Shown in pieces: positions 1-10,557 of a stretch of DNA of 64,000 nt (positions are counted from its first letter, which is position 1; every line of letters starts with the position of its first letter). The DNA is taken from contig WTPW01000448.1 in assembly GCA_009809945.1 (NCBI GenBank), forward strand, positions 283,458 to 347,457, read 5' to 3'. Made by a program: the position numbers and the translations under genes. The notes beneath the pieces are model-generated. The model had not been told where the DNA came from. It was given only the letters and a program-made list of their open reading frames with translations, and searched no databases. The DNA is from Gigaspora margarita. Taxonomy: Eukaryota; Glomeromycota; Glomeromycetes; Diversisporales; Gigasporaceae.

Positions 1-4
1 TTTT

Positions 5-1040
5 TCATATATACATAATTGTTCTTCCCCTATCCGGCTCCTCACTTTCTACATAGGTCTCCCAATCAGTGTATTTGTTGAAGGGTTGTACCCATTCATC
101 AGGGTCGATATTCATGTCAGGACACAAATCGGCACTGGTACTGTGATTCCAATTGGCTTGATTCCAGGTGAAGGAAGAATTCTCCCAGGGAGTGGCTTCG
201 TGATCAATTTCTTCCTCAAATTCCAAACCCGTGATTGAATCTCCCCACTGAGGTAAGTCAATGAGGTAGACTTCATCTATATCCATGGGCTGTGGACTAT
301 GGGTAGATGGGTAGGTTGGACTTTCGTTAGAATAGTAACCTCCTCGACTTGCCCAGGTTACTTCCTCCCATAATTCATAGGCCAACTGCCGTAGTAACTC
401 TTCCTGGAACCGGTCTCGTGCTCTTTGGGAATTGGCAAGTTCCCATTCATATTCTTCGCTTGAGTATCCAGGTTTATCTCCTTCATAATCTTCATAGGAG
501 TATTCAGTATCACTTACTCCATCATCACTTCCTGCTTCCCAATTCATCCATTCAGGCTGATTGGTCCATCTAGTCCCTTGTATTTCATCATCTAAGTCTT
601 CTGTAAAATATTCTTGGGCAATTGCCTCGAAGACTTCTACTTCATCCCCGTGATTGGGTTCATTTTTAGCATTCTCCATATCTGCTGCTTTTTGGTCGAA
701 ACTAACTACCTCGTTCTTAACTTCTTTTTGTGGGAATTCTTCCACCATTCGGGATAAGGCATCTGCATTTCGATGGATTCGTCCTGCCCTATGGAGTATA
801 GTGAAGTCGTATAGTTGTAGGCGCAGAATCCATCTTGCCCTTCGCCCCTTTAGTGCAGAGCGTTGTAACCACTTTAGGGCAGAGTGGTCAGTTACCACAA
901 TAAATGGTTTGTAGCCTAAGTATTGGTGGAAATATTCCACAGCCCAAACCACAGCATAACATTCCAGTTCGGTGGCAGTATAGTTTCTTTCAGGGCGGGT
1001 AAGACTTTTACTAGCATATGCAATCGCATACTCCTTCTTA
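5..1040 (-). pseudogene. Ty3/gypsy RNase H domain with long acidic extension (fossil part)
   Basis: The part begins with the end of the RT/RNase H block: a motif reading [11 protein letters not shown], then a RNADALSR box, which closes the RNase H domain in Ty3/gypsy polyproteins. About 240 further residues follow, strongly acidic and rich in D, E, W, Y and S, with no recognised fold. In this family the integrase normally comes next, so the acidic stretch would be a linker between RNase H and integrase. No integrase zinc finger (HHCC) is seen before the window edge. Confidence 0.85.
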
Positions 1041-2170
1041 TTTTCATCTTTTTTGTGCTAATACAGCACCAAGTCCCACTCCAGATGCATCGGTATGAAG
1101 ATAGAAGGGTTTGTTGAAATCTGGGTACTGGAGGACCGGAGCAGTTATTAGGTGGGCTTTAAGGCTTTGGAAGGCATTTTCTTGCTCAATGCCCCATTCA
1201 AATTTTTTCTCTTTTTCTAATATTCTGTATAGAGGATTTGCTATAGTAGCAAAATTCAGAATGAACCGCCGGTAATACGAAGACAGACCGAGGAGAGTCC
1301 GTAGCTGCCGTAGGTTGACAGGGATAGGGAAATTTTTCACTTTAGAGACCTTTTCTTCATCCGGTCTAATTCCCTCTTTTCCCACTATATGTCCAAGGAA
1401 GGCGATACTATTCCGAAATAGTTCACATTTTTCAGGATTTAACTTCAACCCAGCTGCAGAAATTTTAGCGAGGACAATATCGAGGTGAAGTATATGGTCT
1501 TGGTAAGTCCTGGAGTAAATAATTATGTCATCAAGATAGACTGCAACATTCTTTCCGATATCCTCATATAGAATATCATTCATTGTTCTTTGAAAAGTTG
1601 CCGGGGCATTACATAGGCCGAAAGGCATTACATTAAAGGCATAAGTGCCCTGCCGGATTACAAAGGCCATCTTCTCTCTATCATTTTCAGACATCCGTAT
1701 CTGCTAATATCCACTGGCCAAGTCAAGGGAAGAAAATCATTCAGCTTTTCTGAAAGTTTCTAATAGGTCGTCAATTCGGGGTAGGGGGTAAGCATCCTTT
1801 TTCATTACGGCATTGAGCTTACGGTAATCGACGCATAACCGGAGTTTCCCATTTTTCTTTGGAACGATTACTACCGGTGAGGTCCATGGACTCTTGATTT
1901 TACTAATTAGCCCATTTTTTAACAGGCTTTCTATTTCTTTATTTAGAAATTCTTGTTCATCAGGTACAATTTGGTAGGTCGATTACTTGATGGGTCTAGC
2001 ATCCCCGGTATCAATTTTATGCTGTACGTTGTGATACTGGCCCAATTGACTTAAACCAGTAGCAAATAATCCCTTGAATTTGTTTAATAGGCATGTTGCT
2101 TCTCTTTTTTGTTCCTGAGTGAGGGCTTCTACCTTTACTAACTGGTTAATTTTCTCTTCACAGGTAAGTT
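1041..2170 (-). pseudogene. Ty3/gypsy reverse transcriptase (fossil part)
   Basis: The reverse transcriptase palm is recognisable from FVIRQGTYAFNVMPFGLCNA, the catalytic box YLDDIII, and the following FLGHIVGKEGI and LLGLSSYYRRFI blocks, all diagnostic of Ty3/gypsy RT. The RNase H start (LHTDASGVGLGAVL) is at the low-coordinate end. Upstream on the minus strand the earlier RT blocks continue to about 2.17 kb but are not cleanly readable. It would copy the element RNA to DNA in cytoplasmic particles; here it is a fossil. Confidence 0.92.
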
Positions 2171-2419
2171 CAGGCTAGACATTTTCTTCAGGGGTTGGAA
2201 GTTCTTCTACGGCAGTTAAATATATCGCCAGACTGCAATCTCCATCAAGGGTCGTATGTAATTTTACTGACTTATCAGTATAATAACTTTNGACCTCTTC
2301 GATNTCTCTTTNTTCTTCGTAGTTGTTGAAGAAATCTTCATTATCATCAATTTCGCTTTGGGGTGGTTCTAATTTATCCTCCTTGGATTGGTATATGGGG
2401 ATTTCCATACCTTTTCCTA

Positions 2420-2720
2420 GGTATTAGATAAATAACTTCTTTTCATCGAAGTGAAGCCAGGCGCGGACCTTTTGGAACCAATCCATCCCTAGTAGCATCA
2501 TTNNATNAGGATTTTCAATAACNTNGAAATCAGTANGTACCAGTATGCTTTGTACTACTAGTTTTACTCCAACTAGCTTTCCTAATGCTCTTTNCCNGGT
2601 GCNGTTNGCAGTNATAACTACTGTATTAGAGGGCTCAGTGATGGTGAGACCAAGTTTCTTTACTAATTTTATTGATATTATGCTGACGGCGGCTCCGGAA
2701 TCTAAAACGGCCAATATTGG
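2420..2720 (-). pseudogene. Retroviral-type aspartic protease (fossil part)
   Basis: A stretch of about 95 residues carries VLDSGAAVSIIS, the catalytic DSG box of retropepsins, and later MMLLGMDWFQK, matching the LLGxDW block that follows it in Ty3/gypsy polyproteins. It would cut the gag-pol polyprotein. Several ambiguous bases sit in the middle of the domain. Confidence 0.88.
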
Positions 2721-2819
2721 ATTATTTTTAATCCTAACATAACATTTAGCTGCAGAGGTCTTTGGTTCAAGTTTATTATCAGCCAGGTTGGTTTCAGTTT
2801 GGGGGATGATAGGTCATTT

Positions 2820-4195
2820 TAAAGCTTGTGACAAATTATTACGCTGTTTTGGGACTTGCAAAAATTGTCTGTAGGTGGCATTGGCACGCTGACTCAGCAG
2901 ATCTTCTGCAATATTGTATGAGGGAATTAAATCTACGACCGAAGGCCCCCTACGTCTTCGAGTCCGATTGGTAGCTTCGACTGGGATTGGCAGAAGGTTT
3001 ACGGTAGGTTCTGGGATAATTTCTTCCATAGCCGTAGGTTGGGGTGTTGGCATGTGTTGATTTGGGTCAGAAGCAATCCTCTTTCTTAATCTTTCATCCC
3101 AATTTGTTTTGGCTTCGGGCCTTTCACGTCTCTTCATGGCATATACTTCTGGGTTGCCACCATTTGTAACAATATTACACATATTGATGTTTCTTGACTG
3201 TGTGGTATTCCTAGTTTGGGCAGAAAAGAAATTCTGAGAAGATTGATGTCATTCTGCAAGGTTATTCCTGGAAATATGCCCTCTTTCACCACAATTATAG
3301 CACGTGACTCCCTCGCTTCTTGCTTGCCNGNGTGGATACTGNNGGACTTGGGNCNGATAAGTGCCNGATGGTACTNAGNAGCTGGCAGTTTCAACCCTTG
3401 CAAATAAGGCAGTGGTTAATTTTTCATAATTTACTGCCATTTGCTGCATTTTTTTGGTCAAATCATCAAGGGCTTGATTGGTGGGTTCCTGCTTGTCGTA
3501 GTACTGACCAGCCTCTATTTTTCTTGCTTTGACAATAGCGGCATCTAATGTTTCGAAATCGGCTGCGGACATTAAGGCAGCGATTTTCCCATGGAGTCCT
3601 CCCATATACATTCGGATAACGTATGCGGTGGGTATTTGACGATTGGGGTCGATTCTCTTTAACAATTTCTTGAACTGATACGTATATCGGTCGACCTTTT
3701 CTTTCGATTTTTGCTTCAATGAGGTTAATTCTAACTGCCACTGATGTCTTCTTTCTGGGGTTGCAAAATATTTAACAAATGACTGGACAAAACTATCCTC
3801 GGGATTATCATCATCATCCCAGTAGAGAAGGTCGTCCTTCTGGTCATTATACCAACTGGCGGCAATTCCTGCCAGATGCCCCGAAGCAATCTTAATTTTT
3901 CTAGCCCTAGCCCAATTGTTGGTATCGGCAGCTCATTCAAAGGCTTTAACCCACTCCACTGGGTCCTCATCCTCTTCGCCTTTAAAAGTTCTTACATGTA
4001 CCCAGTTATTTTCTCTAGGAGTGGCTGGAGCCTAATGTTGGGCTACATCCCTAAGGGCTCAGGCAATATCTCGAAGAAGATTCTGAGCTTGATTACGGTT
4101 GTCACGTGGGTCGTCATTGTTTCAGGGTTCGTATGAAGGAAGTAGTCTTTCCTCTCCAATGGGTCTTTCAATGTCAAAATCGGCTATGTCAGACA
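2820..4195 (-). pseudogene. Ty3/gypsy gag with CCHC zinc knuckle (fossil part)
   Basis: On the minus strand the first plausible start codon is at about 4195, downstream of the primer-binding region. The capsid-like part contains a typical retrotransposon gag segment (FVKYFATP-like context, then YTYQFKKLLKRID and MGGLHGKIA). Near the C-terminal part there is a zinc knuckle, CYNCGERGHISRN. Order and content match Ty3/gypsy gag. Between the knuckle and the protease lies a basic stretch with an RTRRRR motif. Confidence 0.88.
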
Positions 4196-4984
4196 TCTTG
4201 AAGTTACAATTAAACTAAACTATCTGAAGGAAGATTTTATAGAGGTTTTTATGTTGGTAGTTCTATCCAAATCTTGATCTGGGTAGGTTAAAAAGTTCAA
4301 TCTCACAGTCACCACCAATTGAGAAGGTGAAACCGGTTGTGGTTGGGTCAAACTATACACCTAACTAAACAAACTAACTAAAATACTATCTACTAAGCGC
4401 TCAAGACTCTTAAATCTTGAACTGGCAGGCAGAAAGAGGCGTGGAAGATTTGGTCCAGGTCTCAAGGTTCAGAAAGTCTTGGTAGAACGATATTAACAAT
4501 AATCTATTAGTCAATCCTAGCTGCGGCTTATGGGATATTAATATGAATATCGGCTTGCAATCGGCGGGTTGCTTTCACGGGGTTCACGTGATGATACGGT
4601 ATCCAGCTTTCAGGTTCCAATTATGGTGTCGATTTGGATATCGGTCTGATATCAGTATCACGGGATCAGATTGTTCGATAAATGAGGCACACAAGTATTG
4701 TTGAATTGACTAACAATGGATCAAGGTAACAATGAAAGGTTTTTCTATAAAGGTATCAAGAAAACTATCCTATGTTAACTCTTCTACTCAAATTTCAAAG
4801 GTTACTTCACAACTAACAACAAGGTTTTTATAATATCAATAGGGATATTGGAAGCATATTTGGGACAATAGGAACGAAACTTAGAAGGGTTACTACTTCT
4901 ACTATTATGATTTCGAAGTATTCAAACTCAACTGAGTTGTTGACTCGTAATGAGTTGTCTTTATTTCAAGGCGACAGGGACATC

Positions 4985-4998
4985 GCTTTTATACTTTT
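4985..4998 (-). promoter_or_regulatory. TATA box in the LTR
   Basis: The minus strand reads GTATAAAAGCG here, about 50 bases downstream of the 25-bp repeats and roughly 670 bases before the end of the candidate LTR. Position and sequence fit an LTR Pol II promoter; a transcription start cannot be fixed from sequence. Confidence 0.5.
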
Positions 4999-5042
4999 TA
5001 CATGACTAAGTATGATACAGGTTTTATGGCGGGACTATTGTC

Positions 5043-5166
5043 GAACTGACAGATCTGACCGATTGCTGAACTGACAGATCTGACCGATTGCCGAACTGAC
5101 AGATCTGACCGATTGCTGAACTGACAGATCTGACCGATTGCCAAACTGACAGATCTGACCGATCTG
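5043..5166. repeat. 25-bp minisatellite, five copies, inside the LTR
   Basis: The unit GAACTGACAGATCTGACCGA plus five bases recurs at 5043, 5068, 5093, 5118 and 5143, an exact 25-base step with only one or two changes per unit. It lies upstream of the LTR TATA box in minus-strand orientation, in what would be U3. Confidence 0.95.
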
Positions 5167-5581
5167 GTAGAGATATCGGCAAATATACAAGTCTATTCTT
5201 AAAATAAAGTACTAACATATATAGATACATAACGAATACTAATACTAACGATAAACAANATGAAGTAATACTAATAATAATATAAAAAATAAATAGATGA
5301 TAATAATAAAATAATAAAAAAAGAAAACTACAGGGGCGGGAGCCCTTCACAATGTTACCTGCTTACCCTATGCTATGTAGATAAATGGCTGTATGTGAAA
5401 TGACTGTGAGGAAATGATTATATACTAGAATCGCTGGTAAAACTAAATTAAGCTAGTGAAACTGGTAACTATCTAAAATTGAGTGGTGTGCATTTCGTCG
5501 ACCGTCATTTCACCGACAATCAATTCGACATGTTTATTTTACAAATAGTTATTTCACTGACAGTCATTCACCGACAAAGTA

Positions 5582-5761
5582 TGCTCTACCTTCGCTATAG
5601 CAGACCTCGTTAAAGCGGATCCTTCATTGTAAAAGAGTAATTCTCTAGGGCATTTTAAAATTATCATTATTATACGTATACTATATAATGCAATAACGGA
5701 TATTCATTATAACAGACGGAATTTCCCAACCTGACAGGTCCGTTATAACGAGTGTGGAGTG
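5582..5761. mobile_element. pogo/Tigger-like MITE, TA target
   Basis: About 180 bases flanked by TA. The left end reads TGCTCTACCTTCGCTATAGC and the inverted right end CACTCCACACTCGTTATAAC, about two thirds identical over 25 bases and both with the GCTATAGCAGACC / GTTATAACGGACC core typical of pogo/Tigger MITEs. It is non-coding and diverged, so old. Confidence 0.6.
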
Positions 5762-5972
5762 TATTCTGGTCATTTGTCATTAGGGCATGTTTAGAATTAA
5801 AGTTAAGGTTAGTGCAATTTTTTTAAAACAACTTGTCAGTAAAATAATTGTCGGCAAATTAAACATGTTGGCAATTACAGCTGGTTTCATAAATTCTGGG
5901 ACACCCTAAAAAAATTTGCCAATGATAATTTCGGCTGAGTTCGATAAGTTATTGATTTCGGGAAATAATAAT

Positions 5973-6170
5973 CAGATACATACGTAATTTAATAAGATCA
6001 GGTAACTAATATTTATTACAAGAATCAGATACGTAATTTAATAAGATCAGGTAACTAATATATTACAAGAATCAGATATGTAATTTAATAATATCAGGTA
6101 ACAAATATATATTACAAGAATCAGATGTGTAATTTAATAGATCAGGTAACTAATATATATTACAATAAGA
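5973..6170. repeat. Tandem array, about 49-bp unit, four copies
   Basis: The block acgtaatttaataagatcag, followed by gtaactaatatattacaagaatcagat, recurs at 5982, 6031, about 6079 and 6127 with small length changes. Confidence 0.85.
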
Positions 6171-6189
6171 CTAAATATCGTAAATCGTA

Positions 6190-6835
6190 AAATTTCAATT
6201 CGTATACTTTAGCACGGTCCATTTTCACTCAAACGAAGCTTTTATTCATTTCTAATTATTTTTCCGACGAAAATAAATTTCAATTCCTATTCTTTGGCAA
6301 GATCCATTTTCGTTCAAATGAAGTCTTTATTCATTTCTAATTATTTTTCGTTTCTTGTCGAAGACGATAAATTCGTTTTTAAAAAATTGAATTAAATTTC
6401 AATTCCTATTCATTTTCGTTCAAACGAAGCCTTTATTCACTTCTAATTATTTTTCATTTCTTGTCAAAGATGAAAAATTCGTTTTTAAAAAATTGAATTA
6501 AATTTACAGATTCATTTTCGTTCAAACGGAGTTTTTATTCATTTCTAATTATTTTTCGTTTCTTGTCGAAGACGAAAAATTAGTTTTTAAAAAATTGTAT
6601 AAAACTTCAATTCCTATTCTTTGACAAGATCCATATTCGTTCAAACGAAGGCATATATTCATTCTTAATTATTTTTCGTTTCTTGTCTAAGACGAAAAAT
6701 TACTTTTAAAAAAATTAAACTAAATTTCGATTCCAATTCTTTGCCAAGATCCATTTTCGTTTAAACGATAGCATTTATTTATTTCTAATTATTTTTCGCT
6801 CTTGTCGAAGACGAAAAATTTATTTTTAAAGAATT
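6190..6835. repeat. Tandem array, about 90-120-bp unit, six copies
   Basis: Each unit contains ttcaattcctattc, then ccattttcgttcaaacgaag, then ttcatttctaattatttttc and a gtcgaagacgaaaaatt block. Starts lie near 6195, 6281, 6397, 6500, 6605 and 6725. Units vary in length because internal blocks are lost or gained. Confidence 0.8.
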
Positions 6836-7384
6836 TGGGACATCTCAATTCATGATCATATTTAACTTTTTTAATAGCGGCACTTGTTCGAGTAATATAT
6901 TTGTTATAAAAGTCTAATTTATATTCGATTCCTTTTTTACATTTATTGTTAGTTTTTATTGGTTGACATGAATAGTTTTTTCATAAATTTTCGCACAAAC
7001 TAAGCACACCAAACATGTAGGACAAGCATTCAAACGAAAATTTAAAATCGTTGACATTGTTGTATGACTATCGTAAAATGATCATTTTGATCAAAAATAG
7101 CTTTATTAATTATTTTATCGTACCGAATCAATAACTTATCGAATTCGGCAAATTTTTTTAGGTGTCCCAGAATTTATGAAAACAGCTGTAATTGTCGATG
7201 AAAAGAAGTGTCGGTGACTAGATTATCGGTGAAATGACATGTATCCCTAAAATCTAATTGGTCATTTACTAAATTAGTAATCAGAGAACTCCGAGTATTT
7301 CTAAGATAGGTGTGATTAAAGATGCTAAAATTGAAGCGATAAAATAATTTCACCATTATTGGTGAAATGTAAACTAATTTTCAT

Positions 7385-7519
7385 AGGTGGGATATTTAAA
7401 CCGGGCATGTTTTGGGCCAAACTCGTCAAAATTCTGGTCAAAATTAAATTAAATTTTAATTTTGACTAGAATTTAGACGAGTTTGGTCCCAAAACATGTT
7501 AGGTTCAAGTATCCCACCT
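7385..7519. mobile_element. Palindromic (foldback) MITE, 135 bp
   Basis: The two halves are inverted copies: left arm AGGTGGGATATTTAAACCGG..., right arm (reversed) AGGTGGGATACTTGAACCTA..., joined at an AT-rich centre near 7452. Most of the element pairs with itself, so the RNA or single strand would form one long hairpin. No coding content. Confidence 0.75.
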
Positions 7520-7886
7520 GCCTCAAAATTAACCGGGTCCTAATTAGGTTTTAGATAGTCACCAGTAGGATGCAGGAACATGGTGACATATAGTTAGTCA
7601 GAAAGATGAGTGGTTACGTCAAAATGCCGTAACAGTAATAACCAACACTAGTCACAAGCATTTGGCCATGACTCTATTATTAGACGCAATGCAGGATGTG
7701 ATAACGTAACTTATCTTGATGAATTTAATGACAAATGTAATTTAACTTGATAGATGTGATTATAAACGTAATTTAACTTTAAATAAAATAAATAAATAAA
7801 TCGTATGAGAATTGAAAAATCAACCCTTTTTTAAAAAAGTTAATTAATTAAAAGCGAAAATTATTAATAAAGTAAAAATCACCAAC
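7520..7886. other. Intergenic, no feature seen
   Basis: AT-rich sequence with no ORF, repeat or end structure that I could support. It precedes the ORF at 7887. Confidence 0.5.
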
Positions 7887-8276
7887 ATGCCTTTAATCGA
7901 TGAAATAGACTCTGGCAATCTTATGGTACCGTCTGAATCAGCAATAGCAATAATTAGCATCAAAAGAGATAAACGAGATAACCAGTTTTTGACGAAGTAT
8001 GAGACTATATTATCAAGTAAATCCAGGACATATAATGCGAAATGTGTTCATTATGAAAAATTCTGGAACTTTTCGACCCTTAAATGGTTCATTGGAGGTA
8101 AACGAACATGTTTTGTAGTTGAAAAACTTGAAGCGCTGACCAAAATTAGGGCTTACAACATGACAAATATTCAAAGTGAACTTACTTATTTCTATGTTGA
8201 ACTGACTGAATATGAACTATGTAATATGGTAAAGATTGTAACGATCAATGATTATATCACAGATGGGAGGAAATAA
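7887..8276 (+). CDS. Hypothetical protein, 129 aa
   Basis: I do not recognise this protein. It starts MPLIDEIDSGN after an AT-rich leader and runs 129 residues to a TAA. Composition is ordinary for a soluble protein (charged N-terminal third with KRDKRDNQ, then a W/F-containing middle around residues 55-72), with no signal peptide, membrane segment or repeat. Weakly coding-looking sequence follows the stop, so it may be the front of a longer decayed gene. A chance ORF cannot be excluded in this AT-rich region, although the codon content is less monotonous than in neighbouring spurious ORFs. Confidence 0.4.
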   Translation: MPLIDEIDSGNLMVPSESAIAIISIKRDKRDNQFLTKYETILSSKSRTYNAKCVHYEKFWNFSTLKWFIGGKRTCFVVEKLEALTKIRAYNMTNIQSELTYFYVELTEYELCNMVKIVTINDYITDGRK

Positions 8277-8599
8277 GTAGAAATAATGACAATATTGATG
8301 CATATGGAGAAATCTGTAATTCATAAAATTTTGAAAGACATTGTAAACCTGTGGGATCCAATGTTTCAAGATAGAGAAGTCATATAATTTGAATTTTTTA
8401 CCAATGTTGCAGATAATAATACTAACGTTGAGCATGATGTTAGTATGTACTTTAATTTGGAGAACCTTGTCAATACTGTTTTAATATTGAATTAGAAATT
8501 CAATAATTACTGTATTTAATGTAATAAATGCAGACTATATTGAAATTATTTGCATTAATTGTGTATTAAAAGAAATTCAAAGCTTTAATTACTTTAAAT

Positions 8600-8735
8600 A
8601 TAAAAATTAAAGGCAAATGCATCTAATTATTAAATCTTCATTATACAATATATAATTCACTTGAAATAAAAATTAAAGGCAAATGCATCTAATTATTAAA
8701 TATTCATTATACAATATATAATGCATTTGAAATAA
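8600..8735. repeat. 66-bp tandem duplication
   Basis: The block ataaaaattaaaggcaaatg... through atacaatatataat is present twice, starting at 8600 and 8666, with only a few differences, so the duplication is recent. Confidence 0.85.
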
Positions 8736-8840
8736 AAAATATTCTTGAGAATTTACATTATATTATATACTACATCATAAAGACCATTTATAAGTCCTCT
8801 TATTTTAGTGGACTGATCCATTCTATTAATAAAATTTTAA

Positions 8841-9796
8841 TGGGTGTGGTGACATAGAGAAATTGTTAAGTTATTACCCCAAGCGACAGGTCTAGAGATC
8901 AAATCCCACTAACAACACTTTGGAATATAGATCTGTGTTCCAGTAACAATAACTTGTCAATTGTTTGGGTATATTACCTGTAACCTTGGTACTACTATCT
9001 AGAATAGCAGCTTTTGGGTGCAATTATGTGTTGTCATATGGACAAATCCAAGGAACCGAAATTATTAATACCTGTTTGGCAAGACCTGAGCAAGAGATAA
9101 TGAAGATCTTTGATGGTACTACAAAAAACTGGAATTTCAAAAACTGGAGACCAAAGCACTAAATGAGCACAACCCTAGAAGAGGAGGGTTCACCAATCTG
9201 GCCACCAGGAACTATCACATTAGAAGAAAAAAGTCAATGCTATAGAAATAAGAACTAAGAAAGAAATCATAATAGCACCTAAGCCAAGGTAAATTTACCC
9301 ATTCAGACTAGCTGGTTTAGTAGTTTGGGAGAGATCAATATTAGGACAATAGAAAAGGTTGGATGTAGGTGTCAGGATCAGAATGAACCTTATAAGGGCA
9401 GAAGTAGGTAGTCTAGGGATTCAATGATTAGCCTCAACCCAAATGTTGGCACCACTATAGTGAAGATTGGATAATACACATATATGATATAAATTACACT
9501 AGCAGGCTTTGCTGCAAGAATAAAGTAGTCCTAAGGTAGTGAATTATTAATAAGCTAGCCTGACAGACTAATTAAAATAATTAGAATACAGATGAAATGA
9601 TAGGTAAAACATGAACCAGAGAATTAAATAGGCAATTCCCATAGTTAGGTTGCAGGTATGGCAGCTATTGTACGTAAAACCTTGCACCAAAAGTACATAT
9701 GTAGCTAGTTGTACACTCAGCTATGTAACAAAATATCATAATAGAGTACTTAATAAATTTAATGGCTCAAGCAGCACACCTTAAATAAAAAAAAAA
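8841..9796 (+). mobile_element. tRNA-headed SINE-like retroposon, copy 1 (956 bp)
   Basis: The head resembles a tRNA gene: TGGTGACATAGAGAAATTG as an A-box-like block and GGTCTAGAGATCAAATCCCA as a B-box-like block about 50 bases later. The element ends in an A-rich tail and is flanked by a near-perfect 16-base duplication (attaataaaattttaa at 8825-8840, attaataaatttttaa at 9797-9812). The body is unusually long and shares blocks such as AAGATCTTTGATGGT with the copy at 50161. Box B is partly decayed. Confidence 0.8.
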
Positions 9797-9812
9797 ATTA
9801 ATAAATTTTTAA

Positions 9813-10557
9813 AAAATCTTTATGCCGAAAGTTTATTAATAAATTCGCTATCCATCATATCAAAGGTATATAAAATTTACTATCTGAAAGAATTTCAAAT
9901 AGACCAGATTTGATACTTTTTAATTGGTCTTCTTATTGAGAGTTTACCATACGAGAATGATTTGTATCGTCGAACGTTACTGAAGTTGCAACATAAGCCA
10001 GAATTATGCCATATAGCTGATATTACGAAAAACATCAGGTGTGGCTTTTTGACACGTCGCCACGCCTTGCTTTACGTCCGTGGATGCTACAAAAATATTA
10101 TGTCATAGATCATATATCTGCATCTATAGACACAGTTTCACCAGCAATTCTAAGCACATACCATTCATTAGATCGTGAAGATTAGCTAACATGCTTATGA
10201 TCCAATGAACCCTAATAATCGAATGTATGTATTATAGTAATACAGAGAAATTTATTAATAACATTTTTCGATCTAAATATAAGTGATACAATACTATCAT
10301 TAGGCTTAGATTCAGATAATTTATAATCTATTAACTAATTTACACTTGTTCGAAAACTATTTGCTTATATTTGTTTATAGATTAATTTTCAAAGAACTTA
10401 TCTGAACTCAAGTACTAGCTATCACGGCAAAGCATTTTAACCATCATATTATATTGATGCTTTATTTTATTAATCATTTGCATTAAAAATATCGCAACAT
10501 TTATAAATTTATAATGCAAAATGTCTTAAAATTAATTATAAAAATGGTTTATGGAAA
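9813..10557. other. Mostly non-coding; one ORF fragment at 9914-10108
   Basis: AT-rich sequence except for a 64-residue open stretch on the plus strand (9914-10108) without a start codon. It includes LPYENDLYRRTLLKLQ and FLTRRHALLYVRG, and CG density rises there, so it may be a gene fragment. I do not recognise it. Nothing else is supported. Confidence 0.35.

Larger units (their letters stand above)
1..5351 (-). mobile_element. Ty3/gypsy LTR retrotransposon, partial, broken
   Basis: Read on the minus strand, the parts run LTR, gag with a CCHC zinc knuckle, aspartic protease, reverse transcriptase, RNase H, the usual Ty3/gypsy order. The integrase and the second LTR would lie beyond base 1, so the element is cut by the window edge. 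The coding parts are spread over several frames, and I judge it broken in roughly half a dozen to ten places; the count is blurred by ambiguous bases, which cluster here. Domain motifs and CG-containing sequence are still well kept, so it looks younger than the Helitron and the LINE at 24-28 kb. It is treated as a fossil copy. Confidence 0.93.
4320..5351 (-). repeat. Candidate 5' LTR of the Ty3/gypsy element
   Basis: On the minus strand the segment starts TGTGAAGGGCTCCCG and ends CTTCTCA, so it is TG...CA bounded and about 1.03 kb long. A TGG-beginning primer-binding-like sequence (TGGTGGTGACTGTGAG) follows two bases later, and gag follows that. A TATAAAAG box (minus strand, near 4990) fits the LTR promoter. 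The partner LTR is outside the window, so boundaries are inferred from one copy. Confidence 0.65.
5873..7193. mobile_element. 1.3-kb non-autonomous TIR element filled with tandem repeats
   Basis: The ends are near-perfect inverted copies for about 70 bases: aattacagctg, then tttcataaattctgggacac, then a run of A and tttgccgaattcgataagttattgatt. The left copy carries a small insertion. The interior is two tandem arrays (about 5973-6170 and 6190-6830) plus AT-rich sequence; no ORF is present. The TAAATTCTGGGACACC core with TA could indicate a Tc1/mariner-type end, but inverted identity continues outside it, so the superfamily is uncertain. Confidence 0.75.
5504..7238. mobile_element. TIR element with GTCATTTCACCGA ends, host of two other elements
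   Basis: Left end GTCATTTCACCGACAATC and the inverted right end GTCATTTCACCGATAATC match over 18 bases with one difference. Variants of the word (gtcggtgaaat) recur near 5547, 5826 and 7192, as subterminal repeats often do. No transposase is present. The element holds a pogo-type MITE (5582-5761) and a second TIR element (5873-7193). Target duplication was not resolved. Confidence 0.6.

Noticed and set aside
5043-5166. CRISPR-like array
   Set aside because: Head-to-tail 25-bp repeats without spacers, in a eukaryotic LTR.
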